A stretch of 64,000 bases of DNA from Varunaivibrio sulfuroxidans. Lineage in GTDB: Bacteria; Pseudomonadota; Alphaproteobacteria; Rhodospirillales; Magnetovibrionaceae. The notes under the pieces were generated by a model. The model was not told where the DNA came from and did no database searches. It was given only the letters and a program-made list of their open reading frames with translations. Shown here piece by piece: positions 44,407 to 53,254 of the stretch (within the stretch, counting starts at the first letter, position 1; each line of letters opens with the position of its first letter). Where the stretch lies: positions 1,487,001 through 1,551,000 of the forward strand of contig NZ_CP119676.1 of NCBI RefSeq assembly GCF_029318635.1, in the 5' to 3' direction. The position numbers and the translations under genes were made by a program.

Positions 44407-44772
44407 CTACTGAACCGTGCGGCGCGAGGCGCCGCGCGCGACGCGTAGACGCTGGGGTATGCTTTCATCCAATTGGGAAAACGCATCCTGCAGCGTTTGG
44501 ACATTGTCCGATAGTTTTTTCAGGCGGGCGCTGTCGTTTTCGTGCTTCACATGAAGCGCCCCGGCCTTATCCTCAAGCGTTTTAATGGCGCGGGACATCT
44601 TGTCCGTTTCATTGCGCGCCTCGGCCACCTCGGCGCGCAGCTTCTTGATATACAGCTCGACGAATTTTTGATTCTGATTATCGACCTTTTTCAAGGTATC
44701 GCTCGCCAGCCAAAGCGCGACCATGGCGATAAAGACGGCGATAGTTCCGATCAACTCTCCAAGGCCTAGCAT
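44407..44772 (-). CDS. single-pass membrane protein with coiled coil
   Basis: 121 residues: transmembrane helix at 7-24, then a long charged heptad-like region (LKKVDNQNQKFVELYIKKLRAEVAEARNETDK and onward) and a basic end. Not related to a known domain. It is the last minus-strand gene of the block before pckG and is separated by about 110 bases from the CBS gene. Confidence 0.65.
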   Translation of the reverse strand: MLGLGELIGTIAVFIAMVALWLASDTLKKVDNQNQKFVELYIKKLRAEVAEARNETDKMSRAIKTLEDKAGALHVKHENDSARLKKLSDNVQTLQDAFSQLDESIPQRLRVARGASRRTVQ

Positions 44773-44884
44773 CGTAGGGCCGTGCTCCGATCATCAAAAG
44801 GGGTGACGCGGTTAGATAGCGCAGGAGGCCTATTGAAGCAAAATACCTCCCCCGGCGAAAGTATTCTTTCGCCATAAAGCGATT

Positions 44885-45307
44885 TTACCCGGATGGGGCA
44901 TCGGTTTCTCCGCCCGGATAACGCAGCACCATGTCGCGCACCGTGACCAAACCGACGGGCCGGCGGCTGTCGGTGACGACCAACGCCCGCGACAAGGCGA
45001 ATTGCGACAACAGCCGCACCGCATATTTAATGTTCATGTTCGCGTTCAACGTCAACACCGGCTTGGACATCACTTCATAGACGTTGACCCGTTCGGGGGC
45101 GCGATTCTTGGCGATCACCTCGCGGGCGATATCGGCGACCACAAGCAGGCCGAATTCGTCGGATTCGTCGCGCCGCTCGACGACCAGGGAACTCACCCCC
45201 TTCTCGCGCATTAGTCCGATCGCCTCGGCCACCGTCGCCATGGCGTCGATCGTGCGCACCGAGGGGCTCATCACGTCGGCGATCTTGATATAGGCGTGTT
45301 CGGTCAT
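44885..45307 (-). CDS. CBS-domain pair protein
   Basis: 140 residues made of two CBS motifs: SPSVRTIDAMATVAEAIGLMREKGVSSLVV and KPVLTLNANMNIKYAVRLL...RALVV, ending VGLVTVRDMVLR. Such Bateman modules bind adenine nucleotides or SAM and regulate partners. Its ATG overlaps the stop of the P-II-like gene (ATGA), so it is translated with it. Confidence 0.9.
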   Translation of the reverse strand: MTEHAYIKIADVMSPSVRTIDAMATVAEAIGLMREKGVSSLVVERRDESDEFGLLVVADIAREVIAKNRAPERVNVYEVMSKPVLTLNANMNIKYAVRLLSQFALSRALVVTDSRRPVGLVTVRDMVLRYPGGETDAPSG

Positions 45308-45654
45308 ACCTGGTCCTCGATCTCACTGAGTATGGTCGGCAATTGCGTGGTCAGTCCAATGGCGTCCTCGATCGCGATCTGGCAGACCACGCCGGCCCCC
45401 GGTTCTTCGTCGAATTGCGCGGCCTGGGCGATGGTCTCCAATATCTCGCGCGCCTTGGGCGCGGCGACGAGAAACAACAGAATGTCCCGTTGCGCGGAAA
45501 GGTCAAGCCCGAGAAACGTTTTCTCGGGCTTAAGGCCTTCTCCCTGAGCGCTGGGAACGACCGTCACCCCGGTGGCGCCGGCATCGCGCGCGGCATGGAT
45601 TACGGTTTGCGTCTTTTCGTCGCTGACAAGCGCCATGATGAGTTTATAGTTCAT
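45304..45654 (-). CDS. P-II-like signalling protein
   Basis: 116 residues with a ferredoxin-like P-II pattern: MNYKLIMALVSDEKTQTVIHAARDAGATGVTVV, an extended loop (SAQGEGLKPEKTFLGLDLSAQ) and DILLFLVAAPKAREILETI. The canonical T-loop tyrosine and the RG....Y pattern of GlnB/GlnK are absent, so it is a variant without the usual uridylylation site. It overlaps the DUF1538 gene upstream by 11 bases. Confidence 0.82.
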   Translation of the reverse strand: MNYKLIMALVSDEKTQTVIHAARDAGATGVTVVPSAQGEGLKPEKTFLGLDLSAQRDILLFLVAAPKAREILETIAQAAQFDEEPGAGVVCQIAIEDAIGLTTQLPTILSEIEDQV

Positions 45655-46435
45655 CGCTTCGGTCTCCTTTTTTGAAGCGTGATTTTCGATACAACTCGGC
45701 CAAACCGGCATAGCCGAGGACGGACATAATAGGAAAAAGACTGGCGAAGGCGATCAAGCCGAAACCATCGACGAGCGCGCTGCGCCCGGGGATCGTTCCG
45801 GCCAGACCGACCCCGAGGGCGGCCAGCACGGGCACCGTCACGGTCGAGGTCGTCACGCCCCCGGAATCAAAGGCGAGGGCGATGATCGCACGGTTGGAGA
45901 AGGCGGTTTGAACCATCACCACAACATAGCCCGCGATAATGTAATAAGGCAGCGGCGTCCCGCTGACGATACGAAAAACCCCGAGCGCCACCCCGAGCGC
46001 CACACCAAAAGCCACCGCCATACGCAACCAAAAGGCGTTGATCGCGCCACCCGAAATGTGTTCGGCCTTCAGGGCGACCGCGATCAGGGCCGGCTCGGCC
46101 ACCGTGGTGGCGAAGCCGATGGCGAAGCCGAACGCATAAACCCAACCGTACGACATCCACGAAAATCCGCCCCCGGCGGCGACCGAAATAAAATCCGGCG
46201 CGGTCAACTGCCGCGCCATGGTTTTCCCCAAGGGGAACAGGGCTTCCCCGAGGCCGACCAAAAACAACGTCAACCCCAACAAGACATAGACGAACCCGAT
46301 GACGATATGCTTGAGGTTGGCCGGGCGTGTGCGCAACACGGCGAATTGGAAAAAAAGAAGGATGACGAGGATCGGCAAAACGTCGAAAACCGTCGCCCAG
46401 GCCGTCTGGAGGATGTGCATAACAAGCGCCATCAT
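45644..46435 (-). CDS. DUF1538 membrane protein, second of pair
   Basis: 263 residues with about seven hydrophobic segments. The DUF1538 hallmarks are [14 protein letters not shown] and [25 protein letters not shown], shared with its neighbour. DUF1538 pairs have been described as a two-component Na+(K+)/H+ antiporter (UmpAB); I rely on memory for that. It lies seven bases after the other DUF1538 gene, so the pair is co-translated. Confidence 0.88.
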   Translation of the reverse strand: MMALVMHILQTAWATVFDVLPILVILLFFQFAVLRTRPANLKHIVIGFVYVLLGLTLFLVGLGEALFPLGKTMARQLTAPDFISVAAGGGFSWMSYGWVYAFGFAIGFATTVAEPALIAVALKAEHISGGAINAFWLRMAVAFGVALGVALGVFRIVSGTPLPYYIIAGYVVVMVQTAFSNRAIIALAFDSGGVTTSTVTVPVLAALGVGLAGTIPGRSALVDGFGLIAFASLFPIMSVLGYAGLAELYRKSRFKKGDRSDEL

Positions 46436-46442
46436 CGCTCCC

Positions 46443-47186
46443 CTAAATCGCCATGCCGTAAACCATCACGAATATGATCGGCGTCAACGACGCCAGCGCG
46501 ATCAGTCCGAACCCATCGACCAGGGGATTGCGCCCGCGAATCGCCCCGGCCAGACCGACCCCCAACGCGGTGACCAGCGGGACCGTGATCGTCGATGTCG
46601 TCACCCCGCCCGAATCATAGGCGATGCCGATAATTTCAGGCGGCGCGATCGCGGTCAGGGCGACGACCGCCAGGTAGCCGCCCAAAATCAGATAGTGCAG
46701 CGGCCAACCCTTGAGGATGCGCACCACCCCGACCACGATCGCCAGACCCACCGATAGCGCCACCGTCAAACGCAACCCCATCGCGTAAGACGCCCGCGCG
46801 GCGGTGTCCGTCGCGATCATTCCGCCCTTGGCGGCGACGTCGGCGGCCTGCCCGGCGACGGCGATCAACGCCGGTTCGGCGATCGTAGTCGCGAACCCAA
46901 GGGCGAAAGCGAAGGCGATCAGCGCCCACAAGCTGCCCTTGCGCGCGAAGGCGACGGCCATGACCTCGCCCAGCGGGAACAAGCCCATCTCCAGACCCTG
47001 AACGAAAAGGGCCAAGCCGACGGCGACCAGCACAAACCCCGAAATCACCGCATCGAGATGGGGAAAGGGTTGCTTTAAGACAACGATCTGGAAAAAAGCG
47101 ATCACCGCCACGATGGGGCTGAGATCACGCACCGCGCCACCCAAAAGCCGGAAGATGCCGTGAAAAATAAAGACCAGATTCGTCAT
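46443..47186 (-). CDS. DUF1538 membrane protein, first of pair
   Basis: 247 residues, six to seven hydrophobic segments, with [22 protein letters not shown] and [26 protein letters not shown] clear paralogue of the next gene (same two motifs, same spacing), as expected for a heteromeric membrane complex. It starts 62 bases after the cbtA stop. Confidence 0.88.
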   Translation of the reverse strand: MTNLVFIFHGIFRLLGGAVRDLSPIVAVIAFFQIVVLKQPFPHLDAVISGFVLVAVGLALFVQGLEMGLFPLGEVMAVAFARKGSLWALIAFAFALGFATTIAEPALIAVAGQAADVAAKGGMIATDTAARASYAMGLRLTVALSVGLAIVVGVVRILKGWPLHYLILGGYLAVVALTAIAPPEIIGIAYDSGGVTTSTITVPLVTALGVGLAGAIRGRNPLVDGFGLIALASLTPIIFVMVYGMAI

Positions 47187-47247
47187 CTCGGCGCGTTCCC
47201 CCTACCGGCGTCTATCATGGGCGGCCTTGGCGTTAAAGCATCGGGTA

Positions 47248-47925
47248 TTATCTCCCGACGCCTTGAGCATCATAGCGATTTTGCAAATACCCCGCCAGCG
47301 CGCCCAACACGATCCAGAAAAAAGCCGTCGTCAACAATGACGTGACGGCGAAGTCGCGGGCGAAAGCGACGGCGACGCCCGCTCCGTGTCCGCCAAGGGC
47401 GGGCGGCGGTCCGAAGGCGTGGGGAAGCAGCGTGATCGACACGCCGATAATTTTCAGTCCGAAGCGCCTGGCGAACACGACCAACCCCAACCCCAGCGCC
47501 GCCCCGCACACCGCCAGAACCCACCACAACTGGCGTCCCGCCAAATTGCCCAGATCGATGCCGGGGGGTTCGGGCGGGGGCCCCGACGCCGGAGCCAGAG
47601 CGAATACGCAGAACCCAAAGACCCCCCACAAAACGCCTCGGCGCACGCCCGAAGGCGCGCCACGCAGCACAATCGCGGCGTTCAGGATCAAGGCGAAGGC
47701 GACGCCGGTTAGAATATTAAACGAAACGGTATCGACCAAACGCGGCAACGACGCGCCCAACGTCACCACCCCGTATGGCGGCGCGGCGGCAGCGGGACCG
47801 CCCCCCGCTTCGAGAAATTCGCCGTATTCGATCAACGAAAACAACCGCGCACCCTGCGCCAGGGTAACGGTTAATCCGGCGATAGTTCCGGTAATCAAGG
47901 CGCCGACGAATATTCTGCGCCACAT
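47248..47925 (-). CDS. cbtA: CbtA family protein (putative cobalt transporter subunit)
   Basis: 225 residues with about five membrane segments. The N-terminus MWRRIFVGALITGTIAGLTVTLAQ is typical. A proline-rich loop APASGPPPEPPG and HAFGPPPALGGHGAG are CbtA marks. The family was named as a cobalt transporter subunit from B12-linked gene context; transport has not been shown here. Paired with cbtB. Confidence 0.88.
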   Translation of the reverse strand: MWRRIFVGALITGTIAGLTVTLAQGARLFSLIEYGEFLEAGGGPAAAAPPYGVVTLGASLPRLVDTVSFNILTGVAFALILNAAIVLRGAPSGVRRGVLWGVFGFCVFALAPASGPPPEPPGIDLGNLAGRQLWWVLAVCGAALGLGLVVFARRFGLKIIGVSITLLPHAFGPPPALGGHGAGVAVAFARDFAVTSLLTTAFFWIVLGALAGYLQNRYDAQGVGR

Positions 47926-47942
47926 TGAACGGGCGGGACGCT

Positions 47943-48155
47943 TCAGTGGCAGGGAAAAGCGAAGGAATGGCGGGTATCGTGGGCGGCGTCATGCACCCCC
48001 CCGGCGAACCCCACGCTGGCCAAAAGACCAAACCCGATCGCCAATGCAACCAACACCGGAGCGCCGACCCGCAAAAGTCGCTCGACCGGATTGTCCGCGT
48101 CACTAGCGTGAAGGGCGGTCGCGCAACTTTTCCTTGGGGTCGTGATCATCGGCAT
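47943..48155 (-). CDS. cbtB: CbtB family small membrane protein
   Basis: 70 residues: one transmembrane segment (about 34-52) and a C-terminal histidine-rich tail with GVHDAAHDTRHSFAFPCH, the metal-binding tail expected for CbtB. It is first of the minus-strand row cbtB-cbtA-DUF1538-DUF1538-PII-CBS. No recognisable cobalamin riboswitch precedes it. Confidence 0.85.
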   Translation of the reverse strand: MPMITTPRKSCATALHASDADNPVERLLRVGAPVLVALAIGFGLLASVGFAGGVHDAAHDTRHSFAFPCH

Positions 48156-48542
48156 TGGCTCCCTGATGAGGTTGGGTTTCCTGAAATGAGAAAACCAGCT
48201 TAACCGGATGAAAAAACAAACGCCAGTTAAAGACGTTCCAAATCTCGCAGGCGAGATGAATTCATCCTAGCCCCCTCCGCCCCCTTCCTGAGCACCCTTC
48301 CCGGCGATACCATATTCGCCGGGAAGGAGATATAATGCCCATGAGGCACTATAATTTCGCCATAAACGTCTGTTCAATTGCCGTTTAGGCTCCACGCACA
48401 ACCCACGATCGCGCACCTCGCCCAGGCGCACGCTTGACCCTCGGCGAGTCTTCGGTTTAGCTCAAGCGTCCGGCCTTGGTCTATCGCTCGGCGATGAAGC
48501 CGGGCGACCGGTGACGTTAACCTTCATAGCGACAGAGAACCC
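48156..48542. other. divergent cbtB/chvI region with two hairpins
   Basis: 387 bases without a gene. A perfect 12-base-pair hairpin has arms 48296-48307 and 48316-48327 (CCTTCCCGGCGA) with an eight-base loop and no T-tract. A smaller one, ATCTCG-CAGG-CGAGAT, lies at 48242-48257. Both sit between divergent promoters for cbtB and chvI, so either may be regulatory. Confidence 0.6.
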
Positions 48543-49232
48543 ATGTCCCAGAAAATTGCCCTCGTAGACGATGACCGCAATATCCTGACCTCCATCACCA
48601 TGGCGCTCGAGGCGGAGGGGTTCAGCGTCTCGTCATATAACGACGGCGCGGAGGCGTTGCAGGGGCTGCACAAAAATCCCGTCGATCTCGCCCTTCTCGA
48701 TATCAAGATGCCGCGCATGGACGGCATGGAGCTGTTGACCGAACTGCGCAAAAAAAGCGATGTTCCGGTCATTTTCCTGACCTCGAAGGACGATGAAATC
48801 GACGAGGCCATGGGCCTGCGCATGGGCGCCGACGATTACATCAAGAAACCGTTTTCCCAACGCCTGCTGATCGAACGGATTCGCGCCGTTCTGCGGCGCC
48901 GCGACCCCGAGACCCCGGCGTCGGGAACCCATACCATGGTGCGCGGCGACCTCGTTCTCGATTCGTCCCGCCATCTGTGTACCTGGAAGGGGGCCGAGGT
49001 CAACTTAACCGTGACCGAATTCCTCTTGATCGAGGCGCTAGCGCGCAATCCCGGCCATGTCAAGAATAGGGATCAGTTGATCGACGCCGCCTACGGCGAA
49101 CACATCTACGTCGATGACCGAACCATCGACAGTCACGTTAAACGGCTGCGTAAGAAATTCCGCGATATCGACGAAGAGTTCGCCCAAATCGAAACCTTGT
49201 ACGGCGTCGGCTACCGCTACCGCGCGGCGTGA
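48543..49232 (+). CDS. chvI: response regulator ChvI
   Basis: 229 residues, OmpR/PhoB type: phospho-aspartate Asp53 in [11 protein letters not shown], then a winged-helix output domain with [32 protein letters not shown], very typical of ChvI. With ChvG it controls envelope and acid responses in alphaproteobacteria. The chvG gene starts about 20 bases after it. Confidence 0.95.
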   Translation: MSQKIALVDDDRNILTSITMALEAEGFSVSSYNDGAEALQGLHKNPVDLALLDIKMPRMDGMELLTELRKKSDVPVIFLTSKDDEIDEAMGLRMGADDYIKKPFSQRLLIERIRAVLRRRDPETPASGTHTMVRGDLVLDSSRHLCTWKGAEVNLTVTEFLLIEALARNPGHVKNRDQLIDAAYGEHIYVDDRTIDSHVKRLRKKFRDIDEEFAQIETLYGVGYRYRAA

Positions 49233-49251
49233 TTCGGTATTTTCGTTCCCA

Positions 49252-50952
49252 ATGAACCCGCCCGTGACCCCGCCCACATCTTCGGAACAGTCCCCGCCAC
49301 GCGACGGCGAGGCACGCAAGACCGACCCATCCGGCAGCCGCCACACCTTGGGGGGACGATCTCACGACGAGCCGAGGGGAAAAGTTCATCGGCGCATTTC
49401 ACCACTGACGGTGCGCATCCTTACGCTGAATGCGCTCGCCCTGGTCATCCTGGTCGCCGGGTTGCTGTATCTTGGCGAATATCGCCAGAAGTTAATCGAT
49501 AACGAATTGGCGGCAATGCGCACGCACGCCGAAATTTTCGCCGTCGCCCTGGGTGAAACCTCGGTCAACCGCAGCGGAGAGACCCTGCTTCCCGAACTGG
49601 CACCTCAAATTGTTCGCCGGCTGGCCTTCACCGCGGACACGCGCGCCCGCCTATTCGACACCGACGCCACCCTGATCGCCGATTCGCGGGCCTTGCTGCA
49701 ACCGGGCGGCGCAATCACCAAGGGCGAAACTTTGCCGCCCCCCGAACAAGAAAATAGCGTGTTGGCGTATCTCCTACACGCCTACGATCGAATTATTTCT
49801 TGGATTCCGGGCACCGTCGATTACCCCCCCTATCGGGAAAACGTGAACCAACGCGCCACCGATTATCCCGAAGTTATGAGCGCCTTTCTCGGTGGAACCT
49901 GGAGCGCGCGACGCAAAAAACCCGACGGTTCGCTGGTCCTCAGCGTCGCCGTGCCGGTGCGTAATTACAAGCAAATCTTAGGGGTTTTGCTGCTCTCCAA
50001 AGGTTCCGAGGATATCGACTCCGCCCTCTACGAGGTCCGGCTCGATATCTTGAAAATTTTCGCCGTCGTTTTGACGGTGACCATTTTACTGTCGTTCTAT
50101 CTCGCGGGGTCGATCGTTCGGCCTATTCGCCACCTGGCGATCGCGGCCGAGCGCATCCGCAACGGCCATCATCGCCAGCACGTCATCCCCCCAATGCAGG
50201 GGCGCAACGATGAAATCGGCGAATTGGCGTCGTCGTTGCGGCGAATGACGGAAGCCTTATGGACCCGTATGGACGCCATCGAACGGTTTGCCGCCGATGT
50301 TTCCCATGAAATCAAGAACCCGCTAACGTCGTTAAAAAGCGCCGTCGAAACCGCCGCCCGTCTGAAAGACCCGGTGCAACTGAAGCGTCTAATGGAAATT
50401 ATCGTCGAGGATGTCGGCCGACTGGACCGCCTGATTACCGATATTTCCGACGCATCGCGCCTGGACGCCGAAATTTCCCGCGCCGAAACCGGAACCGTCA
50501 ACCTGTCAAGCATGCTCGAGACCTTGGTCGATTTACACACCGTGACAACCACGCAAGGCCCTCGCTTGACCCTTGAAAGCCCTCCCGATATCGTTGTCGA
50601 GGGCGTCGAGGGGCGCCTTGTGCAAGTCTTCCGCAATCTGATCGCCAACGCCGTTTCGTTCAGCCCCAAGGACGGCGAGATCGTCATTCGCGTCATGCAT
50701 GAGGATGCCGGCGTCGCCATTACCATTACCGACGGCGGTCCGGGCATCCCCCCGGGCAAGGAAGCGGCGATTTTCGATCGCTTTTACAGCGAGCGCCCGG
50801 AAGGTGAAAAATTCGGCACCCATTCCGGTCTCGGCCTGGCCATATCCAAACAGATTGTCGAGGCCCATGGCGGGACCATCGGCGCCGCCAACGTGACCGA
50901 CGCGAGCGGCGCGGTCACCGGGGCCCGCTTCACGGTGGCGCTGCCCGTATAA
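49252..50952 (+). CDS. chvG: sensor histidine kinase ChvG
   Basis: 566 residues. A long polar N-terminus, transmembrane helices at about 57-75 and 267-287 around a periplasmic sensor region (ChvG-type), HAMP, then phospho-histidine His352 in FAADVSHEIKNPLTS and an ATPase domain with NLIANAVSF, DGGPGIP and GTHSGLGLAISKQIV. Phosphorylates ChvI. The start at 49252 is the first that agrees with the spacing to chvI. Confidence 0.95.
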   Translation: MNPPVTPPTSSEQSPPRDGEARKTDPSGSRHTLGGRSHDEPRGKVHRRISPLTVRILTLNALALVILVAGLLYLGEYRQKLIDNELAAMRTHAEIFAVALGETSVNRSGETLLPELAPQIVRRLAFTADTRARLFDTDATLIADSRALLQPGGAITKGETLPPPEQENSVLAYLLHAYDRIISWIPGTVDYPPYRENVNQRATDYPEVMSAFLGGTWSARRKKPDGSLVLSVAVPVRNYKQILGVLLLSKGSEDIDSALYEVRLDILKIFAVVLTVTILLSFYLAGSIVRPIRHLAIAAERIRNGHHRQHVIPPMQGRNDEIGELASSLRRMTEALWTRMDAIERFAADVSHEIKNPLTSLKSAVETAARLKDPVQLKRLMEIIVEDVGRLDRLITDISDASRLDAEISRAETGTVNLSSMLETLVDLHTVTTTQGPRLTLESPPDIVVEGVEGRLVQVFRNLIANAVSFSPKDGEIVIRVMHEDAGVAITITDGGPGIPPGKEAAIFDRFYSERPEGEKFGTHSGLGLAISKQIVEAHGGTIGAANVTDASGAVTGARFTVALPV

Positions 50953-51052
50953 TTTCGTTCCCATGCGAACGGCGTGCAGGGCGCGGAGCGATCCGTTCCT
51001 TGGGCGCATACATCCGTTGACAGCGGCGCGAACTGCCCTCACCCTGGGCCTC

Positions 51053-51484
51053 ATGGACCCTGTTCACGCCAGTTGTGTCGCCATTGACGGACGCGCCGTT
51101 CTCCTGGTCGGCCCATCGGGTTGCGGAAAATCCGATCTGGCGTTGCGCCTACTCGACCAAGGCGCGATCCTGGTCGCTGACGACTATACGCTTTTAAGTA
51201 TCGAAAACGACATCATCGTCGCGCGTCCGCCGGAGACCATCGCAGGGCGAATCGAGGTGCGCGGCCTGGGAATTGTACGCGTCGATCACCTCCCCAGCGC
51301 CCCCCTCGTCGCCATCTTCGACTTGGTCGATCGAGAGACCGTCGAACGCATGCCCGAACGCGAAATGTGTGGCGATTTCGGCGCACCCCTGGCAAAATTC
51401 CGCCTCGATCCTTTCGCCGCGTCCGCCACGGCGAAGGTACGCATCACGTTAAGGACCCTCGATTCCGCGTTACTGGAGGACTGA
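51053..51484 (+). CDS. hprK: HPr kinase/phosphorylase, short alphaproteobacterial form
   Basis: 143 residues that carry only the catalytic half: Walker A GPSGCGKSD at 20-28, ADDYTLLS, and the capping RGLGIVRVDHL and REMCGDFGAPLAKFRLD segments. The N-terminal domain of Firmicute HprK is missing, as normal for the group. It phosphorylates HPr on serine. The start at 51053 is chosen by comparison with the family; a longer frame from 50963 lacks a good site. Overlaps rapZ by one base. Confidence 0.9.
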   Translation: MDPVHASCVAIDGRAVLLVGPSGCGKSDLALRLLDQGAILVADDYTLLSIENDIIVARPPETIAGRIEVRGLGIVRVDHLPSAPLVAIFDLVDRETVERMPEREMCGDFGAPLAKFRLDPFAASATAKVRITLRTLDSALLED

Positions 51485-52467
51485 TGAGCGCCGAACCCGC
51501 CCCCCCATCACCGTCCGCATCGACGTGTGCGCCGCGCACGCCGCCAAGGTTGGACCGCGTGATTTTGGTAACCGGACTTTCCGGGGCGGGCAAAACATCG
51601 ACGCTGAAGGCGCTTGAAGATCTTGGCTTCGAGGCCATCGACAACGTTCCCCTCGACCTGATCGCGCGTCTGGTCGGTCCCGCGCCGACGGATACCCCGT
51701 CCCCGTCCCCGTCCTCCTCCACGCCCACACCCACGCCCCGCGACATCGCCATCGGCGTCGATGTGCGCACCCGGGGCTTCGCCGTGGAGACCTTCGTCGG
51801 CGAACTCGATCATTTGCGCGCCATCGACGATATCGACGTTTCGGTCATTTTTCTCGATTGCGCCGAGGAGGAACTGCAACGACGTTTCGCCGAAACCCGC
51901 CGCCGTCACCCGTTGGCGGTGGACTTGCCCCTGACCGATGCGATCGCCCTGGAACGCGCCGCGTTGGCCCCCTTGATCGACCGCGCCGACATGGTTTTGG
52001 ACACCACCGATTCCATCTTAGGCGACCTCAAGGGCCGCCTAAAGGCGCATTTTGTGCGGGAAACCGGTCGCGACTTGGCCATTTTCGTTATTTCCTTTTC
52101 TTATCGCCATGGCCTTCCCCGGCAGGCCGATCTGGTCTTCGATGTTCGCTTCTTGAAAAATCCCCACTATGATCTCTCGCTGCGGCCCCTGACCGGTCGC
52201 GACGAGGCGGTCGCCCGTTTTATTGAAAACGATCCGGGATGGGATACTTTTTTTCAAGGTCTCTGCGCCTTCCTTACCCCCCTATTGCCGCGCTATCGGG
52301 CGGAGGGAAAAAGCTACCTCACGCTCGCCCTGGGGTGCACGGGGGGACGCCATCGATCGGTTTTCACCGCCGAGAAAATCGCCGAATGGCTAATGCAACA
52401 GGGCCTTCCGGCTCGCTTGACGCACCGCGAACTGCCAACAGAAGCAGCGACACGCGTTAATAATTAA
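51484..52467 (+). CDS. rapZ: RapZ (YvcJ) nucleotide-binding protein
   Basis: 327 residues: Walker A GLSGAGKT at 31-38, FLDCAEEELQRRFAETRRRHPL, and the C-terminal DVRFLKNPHYDLSLRPLTGRD and GCTGGRHRSV motifs. RapZ guides RNase E to small RNAs in enterobacteria; in alphaproteobacteria the role is less known. A Ser/Pro/Thr stretch (about residues 66-86) between the first strands is coded by a CCCCGT/CCCA-rich run and looks like a simple-sequence expansion. The N-terminus is extended by about 22 residues. Confidence 0.93.
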   Translation: MSAEPAPPSPSASTCAPRTPPRLDRVILVTGLSGAGKTSTLKALEDLGFEAIDNVPLDLIARLVGPAPTDTPSPSPSSSTPTPTPRDIAIGVDVRTRGFAVETFVGELDHLRAIDDIDVSVIFLDCAEEELQRRFAETRRRHPLAVDLPLTDAIALERAALAPLIDRADMVLDTTDSILGDLKGRLKAHFVRETGRDLAIFVISFSYRHGLPRQADLVFDVRFLKNPHYDLSLRPLTGRDEAVARFIENDPGWDTFFQGLCAFLTPLLPRYRAEGKSYLTLALGCTGGRHRSVFTAEKIAEWLMQQGLPARLTHRELPTEAATRVNN

Positions 52468-52505
52468 TGAGGTCCGACACACATCGTCGGCGCTTTTGAA
52501 GGACT

Positions 52506-52916
52506 ATGACACCTATGATCGGAATTGTGCTCGTCACGCATGGACGACTGGCCGATGAACTGCTCGCCGCGCTTGAGCATGTCGTCGGCCCCCAGGAAAA
52601 CGTCGCGACCGTTTGCATCGGCCCCGACGACGACATGGAAGAACGCCGCGCCCAGATTTTGGAAAGCGTTGCGCGCGTCGATCAGGGTCAAGGCGTCGCC
52701 CTGCTGACCGACATGTTCGGGGGCACGCCGTCGAACTTGGCGATCTCCATCATCGATAAAAGCAATGTCGAGGTCTTGGCCGGGGTCAATCTGCCCACCC
52801 TCATCAAGCTCGCCAGCGTGCGCGGCGAGGAACCCTTGGGTCAGGCCGTTCTTTCGGCCCAGGAAGCCGGTCGTAAATACATCAACATCGCCTCTCAGCT
52901 TCTTTCTCAGAAATAG
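52506..52916 (+). CDS. PTS EIIA component, mannose type
   Basis: 136 residues. Phospho-His is His12 in VLVTHGRLADELL; TDMFGGTPSN follows, as in EIIA-Man. There is no membrane EIIC gene near, so it likely acts as a signal in the phosphotransfer chain (EI-HPr-EIIA) rather than in sugar import. It precedes HPr and EI in one plus-strand row. Confidence 0.93.
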   Translation: MTPMIGIVLVTHGRLADELLAALEHVVGPQENVATVCIGPDDDMEERRAQILESVARVDQGQGVALLTDMFGGTPSNLAISIIDKSNVEVLAGVNLPTLIKLASVRGEEPLGQAVLSAQEAGRKYINIASQLLSQK

Positions 52917-52963
52917 GTGATGATAAATCCGAAGACACCACATCCCGGGACGGCGAAAGACTC

Positions 52964-53242
52964 ATGCACGGCAACGCCATGACACGTACGGTAACCATAC
53001 GCAACCAACGCGGATTGCACGCCAGGGCGGCCGCCAAATTTGTAAAATTGGCTGGTGAATTCAACGCCGCGATCACGGTGTCGAAAGACGGTATGACGGT
53101 GGCCGGATCGTCGATCATGGGCTTGATGATGCTGGCCGCCGGCATCGGCAGCGATATCGTTCTTGCGGCCTCGGGCGACGACGCTCCCGAGGCCTTGAAC
53201 GCCATCTGCGCCCTGATCGACGATAAATTCGATGAAGAATGA
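52964..53242 (+). CDS. ptsH: phosphocarrier protein HPr
   Basis: 92 residues from the ATG at 52964; a start at 52979 (MTRTVTIRN) is equally possible. Active histidine in GLHARAAAKF and the regulatory serine in GSSIMGLMML, the target for HprK. Lies between EIIA and EI. Confidence 0.93.
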   Translation: MHGNAMTRTVTIRNQRGLHARAAAKFVKLAGEFNAAITVSKDGMTVAGSSIMGLMMLAAGIGSDIVLAASGDDAPEALNAICALIDDKFDEE

Positions 53243-53254
53243 GATTTCCAGACC

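Noticed and set aside
48156..48480. Possible cobalamin riboswitch before cbtB
   Set aside because: A GCCGGGAAGG stretch is present on the minus strand but the B12 box is absent.
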